Assembly: GCF_002443255.2 (NCBI RefSeq)
Contig: NW_019211454.1
Coordinates: forward strand, 63,418,179 to 63,482,178
Source: Varroa destructor
Lineage: Eukaryota; Arthropoda; Arachnida; Mesostigmata; Varroidae
Length of the DNA: 64,000 nt
Direction: 5' to 3'
Shown here: positions 27,543-38,220 of the stretch, in pieces
How positions within the stretch are numbered: the stretch's first letter is position 1
How the letters are laid out: every line of letters starts with the position of its first letter
The notes under the pieces: generated by a model
Told to the model about the DNA's origin: nothing
The model's input: only the letters and a program-made list of their open reading frames with translations
Database searches by the model: none
Translations under genes and position numbers: made by a program

Positions 27543-27586
27543 TTCAGAGACAAACATATGTTATAGTTCATATGTTTGTCTCTGAA
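27543..27586. repeat. Perfect foldback, 18-bp arms, 8-base loop
   Basis: TTCAGAGACAAACATATG, then TTATAGTT, then the exact reverse complement. The pairing stops abruptly at both outer ends. It is directly visible. It is shorter than a usual microRNA precursor; a foldback-element relic or a replication-slippage palindrome are alternatives. Confidence 0.85.
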
Positions 27587-30500
27587 TTTCGATCGAATGT
27601 ATTTTTCTCGGTGAACTTAAAATACGTAAAGTAACATTGCTAGCTCCTTTCTTGAATGAAAATCTTTCTTGAGAAAAAGATTAAATCCCTGTCTGATGAA
27701 ATCAGGATAAAGGCAGGCAAGGGGTAATAGAGGTTGTCATCATAAACCCTTGCCAACCTGTGCCTAATCATCTCAAACTCATATGCATTTTCACTGATCG
27801 AAAATCATCATTTTCTCGAAAATGCATCTACTGAACTTTTTTTTTTTTAACTAATAAATATTCAATAGCTCCAACTATTCGCTCGCCGTACTGCTTCGTA
27901 CAACTGAGCCTTCATTATAGGAAAACCGCAGTGTAACTAAAAAGTACAAAAGAAAACTCTTTGAATCAATAGTCGTTACTCGCTGTTATTACAAACTTCT
28001 AGATAAACATAGCCATAAAAACAAACATAGAACTACACAAAAATTAAAAACACCTTTTTTTTATATAGTACTTTCAAAATTATCTAATATTTCATTTTAA
28101 CACGCAACGACTAAGATGAAACGATAGTGTATTGAAATTTACATTTGTGTATAACTGTACAGATCACTATGAGATATTAAATGAAAGAGGCAAAGCGCCA
28201 CATGTATACACTTTCTTAAACAGAGCACAGTCTGATTTTGTGTTTGTAAATGTGGTGTTTGAAAACCAATAAACGGCCTCTTTGCCCCAATAATGTTTAA
28301 TAATAAGTAATATTATTCCCTTATTAAATGATATGCAATACCAATTGATGGGGTGTAATTATGCACGAAGCTGACAAACACAATTTGAGACTTCAATACG
28401 TTAAAGGCCTTCGTAAAAACGTAAAACGCAGCACATGCCTCTTACGAGAAAAAGAACGCTATCAATTTTCGAATATATGGAGGTTGCGTGTGTGGACGAA
28501 GGACGAAGTGCGTGCACCCTACAGCTGCTGTAAAATAGTTCAAAAGGGCTCTTATGCCGGAAATTTTGGCCATTTCTGATAAGGAGTTGGCCAATGATTT
28601 AATGAAAGTTACAAACGAAAATAGATTCACGCGATTAATATAAGGCAAGCATATATCGAACTGCGGTCGGTGTTACATCTGAAACAACGAAGAGCCTGAT
28701 TAGGACATGATCTAATTAACAGAAACTATCACGGCTAACATTTCTCATAGAATTTTAAGTGGTGTAGAGACAAAATGCTAAAGTTCTCGACCCTGCACAA
28801 CAACAACAGGCCACGTTTATGCACTAAAATACAGTTTCTATTGTCTCTCATTGGTGAAAATTGTGAACTTTAATTACTACATTCAAAATCTTAGATTTAT
28901 GAAACTAGAACATCGGCGAGTTGGTCATGTCTTCTAAGGCAAGTGTTCTTCTACGATGGATTTCGTTTATTTTTAACAATGATTCGGTAGTCTTGGCGTT
29001 GGATGTCCACAGCAAATCAATCCGTCCCGCACTATTGAGACTAGTCCTACTAAAATTAAACCGGCGTCTTCTTCGGCGGCTTATTAATGGCATTCATTCT
29101 TTTAGGCAGCTGAATCACTGGTTATATTCTCTAACTAGCAGCCGGCCAGCTGATTCGCGCTATGTATATATGCTTATTCCATGATCATGTAAGATCTATC
29201 TTTTCCATGCAGTCGCACGATGTAATTTCGCGAGGTTTTTCGGATCTCCAGTCTGCATTATGTACTACACAAAGAACAGAAAATTCAAGATACTTGTGTG
29301 ACAAGCCACTCGCCTGTGCCATCTGTCTAGCATCTGTGCACATAGTCGTATCATCCTATCAAATAACTAAGTGCACATGCTAAGTGCATGTGGGAATCGA
29401 TAATGAGTGAATATTTTGAAAAACAATATTTTTTACATTATTAATTACATTTTTACATTGGGATTACTTTAAAAAACCCTTCTTCATATAAAAAAAAAAT
29501 ATGGCTCCGCATTACCTGGTTACGTTTCCCTTTATCATTGAAGATGATCTGCGTACAATAATGCTCATGGAAGCCATTTTGTATGTTGATGGATTACCGT
29601 ACCTTCAATGCAGTGCTGCTGCCAATTTTACTAAAATAGCTAGGCTAGATCGAAACATACAAGAACGTAAGAGCTAAACATAACAATCCTCAAAGGTACA
29701 AAATAAAATTGAGCGATCCCCCGAAAGCAATAGATCGACTGCCAGAGGGCTAGAAAAAATTCAGCTGTACGCCACGCATGGCACACAAAGACGTATCTGG
29801 CAAGGCGACCATTTTTCGACGCTTTGCCATGATAGCGATATCAAAAGTGCAACTGTTCTGTGCGATTTAGGCCGTTAGGTCTTCGAGGTAAACTAATGGA
29901 GAAAGTATAAAATTGGACTTATTTTTGTGCTGAATTGTTTTGGACGTACCGAGATTTTAAGTAATAGCAATAATAATCTGGTAGAAACGCAAGTATTACA
30001 GCGTTAAAGCGAGCTGAGGGCTAAACATAGCATTTGATCAGTAATCTTCCCGCCTTCATTTTCAGTATTATATTTTTATTACTAAGAAACAATTTATTTG
30101 CTTTTTCATGCTTGTAACTATTGTTCGAATGGACAATGTATCCATCTTACCTATGGTGACGGCCTTAAACTTCAATGTTGACGCCCCAATTTCAACCCTG
30201 CCTCCAAACGCGATTACAGTACGTTCTTCGAACTGTAGCGTGTTCTTCAACACCACACAGCGTTACCTGTATTTCGACTTTTTTTTTTTATGTCTTTAGA
30301 CACTCGATCGGATGGTTTTAAACCTAAACTACAATGGATCCCAAGTGTTAGCTATCGCGGAAATGGAGTTACCTACCTTGAGTTATGACGGGGAGCTATG
30401 TTGTGTTTTCTTTCTCAAAATCGTAATGCTGAATGACTAGAGACTCCGCACCGATGGGGAACAAACTGTGCGACTATTGTAACTACAAATAAGCTAAAAT

Positions 30501-31187
30501 GGAGATGTTAGTTGCTATTGTAACTGCTATTGTTATCATCGTAGTCATTATAAATGCAGTGATTATTATTATTATTCACAGAATAGGCACTCAAGATAAC
30601 TGGCATTTAGACATCGATGCGAAGTTATGACTACGATATGATCTTCTATGCTTTGATATGGCATGTTCATGTTTAAAGAGTATGCACTTCCTACGATCAA
30701 AATTCCGCATGTTTGGCTATGTGGCAAAGTTAATTATTATAAAAAAAAATTAGATCAAATTATTTTTATAATTGGATTTTTGTAAAATACTATAATTTTC
30801 TACCTCACCTTAGTCAAAATATTCTGGTGCTACAAAAATTAATGCTAAGAAAAACCTTTTCGGCAAATAATAATATAATAATTGAGCCACCGCCGAAATT
30901 AATTTTTTTTAACCATAGATTGGATTAATACCAGCATATACGAAATCAAAAGGAAAATACAAACATGAGCCTCAGAACTCGTACCCTACAAATCAGAGGA
31001 GCCCTTACAAAGTCAATTTTTATAACCACAAAGGTCTCAACTGCTACATGACAATTCCCAAGATTATCGCAGTTTCAATAGAAAAATATTAAATACTAAA
31101 ATGTATACTGTTGCAAATACAATAGCTGTGTGACGGGTTTGATTATCCGGCCTAGCTTTTGTCGTCGAGTACCGTTTCATATATGAC

Positions 31188-31627
31188 GAAATACACTATT
31201 TACCAAAGAAAAGGGTTTCTTGGTCTTTTGAGCTTAATGGCATAAAGTGCTATAGCCTATGAAGTCCTGCTAACTCTATTTCATATACTTTTGGAACCTG
31301 CCTATAAGTGCCTGCTCACTGCCTACAACTCGTTGCAGTTTTTGTAGATCTCGTATAGGTTGTGTTTGGGATTGGGCTCGAATAAATGGCATTTTTCTAG
31401 GAAGTATCCGGTATATCGCCTGAATCGTACACGCAACGCTGATCCTCTCTTGGCCTTTTGAGCAACCGCACTGTTTATGTATGAATAATTGACATTTATT
31501 ATATATTTGGGATTCCGGAGCTATTCTACATAGTGACGGTCGACGTGCCTTCAGCAGGAAGGAATCTTTTTTGTGTACCACTCGTCTTGTGGCTCACCGC
31601 AGAAATACACTATTTACATATAGGTGG
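31188..31627. mobile_element. Possible small insertion flanked by 16-bp direct repeats
   Basis: GAAATACACTATTTAC occurs exactly at 31188-31203 and again at 31612-31627, enclosing 408 bp. Such a pair resembles a target-site duplication of a retroposed element. Inside, TCTTGG(T/C)CTTTTGAGC occurs at 31218 and 31448. A minus-strand open frame of about 100 codons (31276-31581) fills much of the segment but has no recognisable domain. No poly(A) tail is present at either end, so a retrocopy origin is uncertain. Confidence 0.35.
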
Positions 31628-32354
31628 TATAGATGCGTTGGCTAAAGCGACCAATGTTTTATTTCGTTCTCATCTCTAAAACAGTTTCAATCATCCTAAC
31701 GTTCTTCATAAAGGTCATTTAACTTCCGTCAGTTTACTACGTCGTTGCTACGGTTTCTAACGCCGTTCCTCACAGACCTCACAAAACTCACGGAAGCGTG
31801 CGTCGATACTGGCGCAATAGCTGCGTCAAGCAACAGCCCAGCAATACGAGAAGGACGGCATAAAGGTCTGTACCATATTGGGTCCTAGATTTGACCGCTT
31901 TCCTCCCTTCCCGAAAACACACCTACTGATACGACATTGCGTCAACCGAGAGTTGTGAAAGGTTTTGTTCGATAGCAGTACTTATAGCTTTTCATAACAG
32001 TAACGGCTTCATAACGCGCTTCGAGGTAACGTACTATTTGCCCATCTGATTTTCAAAACGGGCTTTCAAGATTGGCCTCTAGGTGCAGTTGATGCTTTTG
32101 TAGGCCGATCGTACAGCATGTAGTGGTCAAGTGTTATTCTCCAATATTGTCGATTTGCAACTGAAATTCCCGGATTTTTTGGTCATGTGACGGGGAAAAC
32201 CAACGAAGCCCACAAGAACTGCTGACAACGGAACCCTCCCAGTTTGATTTCGAATGAATTAGTTCAAAAAACCATTTTTGAGCCACTGCACCACATTGTA
32301 TTGAGTTTACTGATACTAATGGTGAGACACGTGTCGATCGATGGTGCTAATATA

Positions 32355-35128
32355 ATGTACGGAAACCTGATGATGATGCTGGTTTTCAGCTTAGCGGTAA
32401 CTGCTGAAAGTCTAGATCAACCAAGGACACCTGTTAGCTTAAAAGAGGATAGGCGCAGAGTGTTCTATAACATTGCACATATGGTCAACTCCATTCAGGT
32501 ATGATAATGATGATGGAGACAGTCTGAATTCGTTGGCATTCAAATCAGATTAACCAAACTCACATTGCGTTCAGGGTATTAACATACCCTTTTAAATATA
32601 CCTCATGTTTTTTGGCATAGTCTAATAAATACACTTCAATGTATTTATTAGACTATGAGAAGTGTGCCGTGCTGATATCATATATGGAATAATAGTCTCC
32701 GTTCAGTTTAGGTCTCGAAAATATACCATTGGGCAACGTTACTATATAAAGCTGATGAGCCTGCATTGTATTATCGATAAACAGATGCGACGAAATCGAA
32801 AACAAGCTGGCCTAGTTTACACAAATTAACACAAAGCATGAGAGACGAAAGCACATGTTTTTCTTTTTAACCCGTCAATATTTGCCGCTCTCTTTATCGC
32901 GTTTGCCCACTTAAGACTTACCCTTAAGCACCCTGTGTTCCTATTGCTCACTTTTCCAAAGTCTCAATTTTGCACCTATAAAATAGATGATAGCATTCTT
33001 GTTGATGATATCAGAGCTATACATCATTGCAACGATAATGTGGTAAACGTACATTTTTTCGCCTGCCAAAAAATCACGGGACATCTTACACAATAAACAC
33101 CACACGGTCCATACGTGACTATTAGTTATCCATATTATATGACAATGCCAATAAATTTTAGGACTGAATTTTTAGGAGAAATTTAGCTGAACGATTTAGG
33201 ACTTAACTGATTCAAGCACCTTCGGTGACGCATAACTGTCTGTCCTGCACAGATGTTAACAAAAAAATTTTCTCAAAAAAGTTCAATGGCCATCTTACAG
33301 GCCAATTATTCGCAAAAAAAATTAATGACGAAAAAAATCAGCCATGACCACACGTACAAGCTCAGCCTAAATCAACAAAAAAAGGCAAAACTTCCCTATT
33401 ATAGCTGATAATTTTTCGTGTTATCTCGTTCTAGTAGAGTTCAAAACAACTTTTTGCCAAGCCAATCCCTTAGTTCTACCTTCGATGCATCCTTCTACGC
33501 ACTTCAGGAGGTGGACGAATTTCTGGGACGCAAGGCCAACGCTTTTGAGTCCGATGTCTCGTTCTTTTCCGATGGCTTCGCAGGGTTGACTCATCACGGC
33601 TTCCCTTGTGACTGTCTCCGACATTGTGGAGGAATGGCTAATTTCAGCGAGCTCCTCGATTATATTAGGCTGAAGGTTGACACGGGAGCCGACCTAACGC
33701 TGCTGCTTTTAGACCTCAAGGTTGGAGTTTTATTAAGCACGAAATTTCATTACTTGATGGTCAAGTGGACTATAATAGAATAATGCATATTCCAAACATC
33801 AAAAGCATAACGCACCCGATATTTACATTTCAAGCTTCTGTAGACTAAATATTCGATGCTGTCCTTGACACATTCTATGCGGCAAGTAAAAACATCCTAT
33901 CTACCATAGTTCGCACGGTGTTTTTAATAATTCTTAAATGGCCACCAGGTAAGCAAACTGAGTGAGAACGCCAAAGTAGCAGCGGGACGCAGCGTGATAT
34001 CCACTATTGCGAGACATCTGTGGGAACCATCAACGTATCGGGTCAACGTTGTATTGTCCATTCCACGAGTTGAGGATCATCGAGTCATCGAAGGTTTCTA
34101 CGACATTTGAGTTAAAATTCCTAAATAAGATTTGCTGCTCCGAAAAGCAGAATACGAGTTTTTTGATACTAGCCTAAATCTGCTCAATGATTCTTCAAAG
34201 CTTCAAGTTTTATCGTTGGTGTTACTGATAGCGGACAAAACCCCTTGATCTTTCCTAATACAGAAAAAGGAAATCTGAGCAATGCAGAATTTATTGCAGG
34301 TGTGTTAGATGGACTAGCAGCACCTTGGATGCAACACTACGTACAAAACTTGGGTTTCGATATCTCCACCGCCAAAGAACTGGAAAAAATACAGGAAATA
34401 CTCGCTAACTATGGTATCTACGAGCATATATGGCAAGGCGAAGGGATAACAAATTGCGTTTCTACTCTTCACAGCAATGAAAACCTCAAAAAAGCCCTTA
34501 ACCTACGGGACCTAGGAGGGTATCCTCAAAAAGTGAGCAGTTGTTAGCTTTCGAAGCTATCTTCGAATACATATGCCTTCCCTCTACTGATGGTTTATAG
34601 GTAAAACGGTTACCATTTTTTCCCTGTTTGCCTTTTGAATTGGTTGTAGGCCGAATGAATCCTCTGTTATTATTACGGACGCCAAAAGAACTCACAAACT
34701 AGGCCGCATATGTAAGCAAAATTTCAACTGTTAAGGGAACTCTCCACGTCAAGGTGCAATAACTCGATGTTATTTGTCAAGAATTAAGCCAACCATTGAC
34801 TTCGTCCATTGAGCGATTTCTCTCACATTATTCGTGTATTGACTAACAGGTCTACGAATGGACTGTGGATCTTTCGTCGTTCCAAGCAGCAGCTCTCGAC
34901 CTTGGCGTTGACGGCATCATTACCAACGTGCCAGAACGGCTTGATCAAGTTCTTAAGGAGAAGTTCGCCGATAAGTATCGTCTTGCCACGCGAAATGACA
35001 GCCCGTGGTTAAGGCATGCAGGTTTTGTTCGGCCTGAAACTTCTCGAAAGCCAATCGCATCTGTTTCTAAGAACCTTAAAGAAGTTGGGGAACAAAAACT
35101 CAGCTTTTTCAAGAGTCTCTTTGGATAG
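32355..35128 (+). CDS. Secreted sphingomyelinase D / phospholipase D-like enzyme (five-exon gene)
   Basis: Exons 32355-32498, 33508-33720, 33949-34093, 34300-34532 and 34850-35128 join in phase, with an uninterrupted frame of 337 residues. The protein begins with a signal peptide (hydrophobic MMMLVFSLAVTA). It keeps the hallmarks of the GDPD-like SMase D/PLD family: first catalytic His42 (NIAHMVN), metal ligands Glu62 and Asp64 (AFESDVSF), second catalytic His at 77/78 (THHG), a Cys82-Cys88 loop (CDCLRHC), Asp117 (LDLK), WQGEGITNC at 212-220, Trp249 (YEWTVD), GVDGIITN at 264-271 and the C-terminal plug motif ATRNDSPW at 291-298. Family members cleave sphingomyelin or lysophospholipid headgroups, often giving cyclic phosphates. 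They are known from sicariid spider venom, but non-venom homologues exist in ticks and mites. I see no inactivating change. Substrate, tissue and any toxicity cannot be read from the sequence. The start at 32355 gives the best signal peptide; an in-frame ATG at 32319 is the alternative. Confidence 0.9.
32575..32657 (+). repeat. Two adjacent foldbacks inside intron 1 of the SMase D-like gene
   Basis: A small stem (AGGGTAT-TAAC-ATACCCT) is followed by a perfect 18-bp-arm foldback at 32616-32657: CATAGTCTAATAAATACA, CTTCAA, then the exact reverse complement. The arm length equals that of the foldback at 27543, but the sequence differs. The structures begin about 75 bases after the exon 1 donor. 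Confidence 0.8.
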
Positions 35129-36891
35129 ATGATCAAAGATTATTCTTTTAGTATTCTGATTTGTAAACACGCATATATGATGGTGTAGTACTCCGAGAGA
35201 CAATTCTGATATACACATTATACGAATCCAACGTTTCATATACAAAAGTTAATTCCCTTGAGTTAGAATGAACCTGATTGAATTCTCAGTTTATCCAAGC
35301 CAAGCAGTTTTCTCACCGAATTTTTATTTTTCTTTTATTATTTTTTTCAAGAAGAATAAAGAATCCCTCACCTGAGAAATCTCTTCATCAGTTTATTAGA
35401 TTTGATAGCATGGTGCTTGAAGCTAAATTAAAACAGAATTATTGACCAACATCAGATCCATTATTCCTATTGTTAATTGTTGTGGCTGATTGCGATCTTA
35501 CGTAATGTGACATTCCGGTTACTTTATTTGTTCATATATTTATAACAGAGAATGTACATCACCAATTATTTAAAAATGGACTGATTATTATGTATTTTGT
35601 TACCTATTTTTGGTGTTTTTTTTGCCAGAAGATAAAATCCACGTTCTACTGAATAGATGGTCCTTTTGAATTGATGTCATATGTACCCAAATCACGAGAA
35701 ATCGAAATCGAATTCTTTTTTTTGTAGCCTTTTTTTTTATATGGACATAACTTTCCTGCTTTTCGTGCACTTTTCATGGTAGGGGTAACCCATCGTTTAA
35801 CTTAATTCTTATTAAGAGCTTCCAGCTATATGCATTGATTGAGATTTCCGAGTAATTCAGAGAGAACCAGCATTGTACTGAGGAAGTACAAAAGCTACTA
35901 GGTTAACGTGTGAGAAGCATACATAGCGAACATGTGGACAATAGTAACACGTGAAAACCGCACGATCTTTATTAAAAGTAATCAAAAGGTGCTACCACTT
36001 TAGTTATGCGCTTATTAATTATCACCATACATTTACGAACGATAGATCAAAAATAAACCTAAACAATACCGTGGGAGTTATTATCAGAGGCGTCATAATT
36101 ATGTACGATAATATATTTCTATATGAATTACGTTGAGCCCATTTGGGCAATAGCAGTCTAGGAACCGCAAAGGAACCGCCTTTTCTGCTGTAGCTGCTAA
36201 GCTGATATTATTAAAAAAAAAGCAAATTCGAATCTTATAACCAATATTCGAGGTTCAAAAAAATATAGCAAGTGCATGATCTAATCGAATGAAGTCAATA
36301 CAATGGTTAGCTACGTTTAACGAACGTTCTCATCCGATGCTTAAAATAGAGCGCAAAAAAATCCTGGATCGTGCAATCATTACTTATCGATATAGCTTCA
36401 GCTGCAATGTTTCACCATATCGTACTTTAACACGCTCTTCAGCGACACTTCTTGTGCCCGATTTATGATGACTGGCTTCGGATATGTCATTGTTAAAAAA
36501 TGTAACATTTTTATGAACACCCTGTAGTGTTCGGCCTGATTAACAACACTATGAATAGTTGCTTACAAGACCACGACGCTTAAGGGAAACCTCAATCAAA
36601 GTGTGTTTTTAAATATGCACGAGGCGTTTTTGCAAAGTTTTGTAAATTAGGTGAAATTGTTTATATATATGTAACAAGTTCTGAAATGCTTTCAGTTTAA
36701 CCGAGATACTATTGAAATCTGCAGACTAAAAGATGCTTAGTCTCTACGATGATTTGTAGTTTACACGCCAACGTTAAACAAACAAGTCGAGACCTTATAT
36801 TTCAGGCTCTCAAATGAAACGCCTATATGGCAAGTTATTTCTGTGCAAAATAAATGTATGTATCGATTTTTTAATCCGTTTCGAAACTCAC
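35129..36891. other. 3' flank of the SMase D-like gene
   Basis: AT-rich DNA with long T runs. It should contain the 3' UTR of the preceding gene, which ends near the AATAAA at 35355. No further coding sequence is supported. Confidence 0.5.
35355..35360 (+). terminator. Candidate poly(A) signal of the SMase D-like gene
   Basis: AATAAA lies about 225 bases after the stop codon, the first canonical hexamer on the sense strand. Confidence 0.45.
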
Positions 36892-36940
36892 CGCTGCCTA
36901 CGAGAATCGCGCCAATCGCTATTAATAGCGCGCCCTTCAT
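36892..36940 (-). CDS. Candidate first coding exon of an unidentified minus-strand gene
   Basis: An ATG at 36938-36940 opens MKGALLIAIGAILVGS, a compact hydrophobic N-terminus. It ends in phase 1 at a strong donor, AGCG|GTGAGT. About 75 bases upstream on the same strand a TTTTAG acceptor could begin the exon, so there may be a separate 5' untranslated exon in the GC-rich block beyond 37 kb. The segment resembles a signal peptide or first membrane helix. I do not recognise the protein and could not find its next exon. Confidence 0.3.
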
Positions 36941-37049
36941 CTTGTGCCGCGGTCGTCTCTGTACTGAAGGATACTCTAAGTGTCTGTGCGGCCGGTCCTT
37001 TTTGAGTCTACTAAAATACACACGACTTCAAACTGAAAATTCCTTGCCT

Positions 37050-38220
37050 TAGACGCGTTTCGTTTGCTTTTACTTGCTTAATCGTTACCAGCATGATCAG
37101 AACGAGAGACTATATGCAACTTTTTTTGGTGTGCCACCGTCCGAACGTTGTTGGTGCGGAAGGGCGTACTGCCCTTGCCGCTGACTCACTGACCTGCGCT
37201 AGCACTTGCCGACATACCTGGAACATCAAATTCTCAAAACACTAATCCCGGATCGAGTTGTCTCCTTCTTTATTTAGGAGATTATTTTAATGTCAGCGTT
37301 CTTGAAAACACATCCCTCCTTGATGAATAGTCGCAGTTAGCCCACGGTCGGGTTTACTTGGGCTCGTCGGCATACACTCGAACGTTCGTTTTTTACCGTT
37401 AGTAAAGTCGCGTCGCCAGTCGTGTTAATAAATTGCTAAGACAAAATTGTGCCTAAATCTGCGCCACGGGGCGGTATTGCGTGCTTGTGAACGTTCAACT
37501 ATAGCTAATTTTCCACTCTTCGATTCTAGTTTTTATCAGATGAATGAACGAAAAAGGTAAAAAGAGCTTCGTCGTCGTTGGGCCACTTTACACTTTGCTC
37601 ACACACAACAACCCGACGCAACTCTTCTCGTATTCGTTTATTCGTAGCTCGGTATCCCTCAGTTTTCTCTGTTTACAACGAGGGGCCGCCTTGCGCCAGT
37701 CAGTGCTGTTTTGTTCAATCGTTTGCTGTTGGTGTCGCTGCCGCTATGATTATAGCAAGACAGCCGGCATTTATTCAACGATCGCGTCGCGTAGAGGCTG
37801 ATACCAGCCACGGCCCCTGCCGCTTCGGCTGATGCTGCTGTTTTTCTGTTGTGATGCTGGGCTGTGTGACGCGATGTGTTTGCTTCAAAGTACCCTCCGT
37901 TTTTCCTTGCTTTCTGCAGCCGGCCGCCCGTTTGTTCTTCGTCGACCTAGCTACCTCTAGATTCGGTCCTATCTGTCGTCCTACTGCAGACTCAGTTACA
38001 TTTAACCAGCAGTCAAGCAGAAGAGGCTAAACAAACGTTCTATTGGCAGCTACGTTCGTCTGATGCGCAACGCCGCTGCTGACGTCAATGTGGTCTCTGC
38101 TACGTATAGTCGAAGTTGCGTAAAGCATCGAAGCGGACAGATCCACGTCTGATGCTTACAAGGGGGCGCAGCATCTTCGGCTAATACAAAACGCGCGTCA
38201 TTTGTCGCTGTGTAGCGCAT
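37050..38220. promoter_or_regulatory. GC-rich block, possible promoter / 5' UTR region
   Basis: The GC content is clearly higher than in the surroundings and CpG-containing words are frequent. Together with the candidate minus-strand start exon at 36892-36940, it could be a promoter and leader region. There are overlapping short frames on both strands but no protein I recognise. Confidence 0.3.

Larger units (their letters stand above)
17993..32354. other. Gene-poor 14-kb region
   Basis: No gene is supported. The short open frames here have no recognisable domain and overlap each other on both strands. What I can name are foldbacks at 19695 and 27543, a (CTA)n run near 21705-21721, a TA tract at 24333-24352, an AC/CG-rich patch around 25180-25320, a compositionally odd patch at 26235-26700 and a direct-repeat-flanked segment at 31188-31627. 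Confidence 0.45.

Noticed and set aside
34094..34244. Reading the SMase D-like exon 3 on to an in-frame stop (TGA just after 34093), which would suggest a broken gene
   Set aside because: A GAAG|GTTTCT donor just before the stop joins in phase to the GCAG acceptor at 34299, restoring the expected family alignment without a gap, so the gene is intact.
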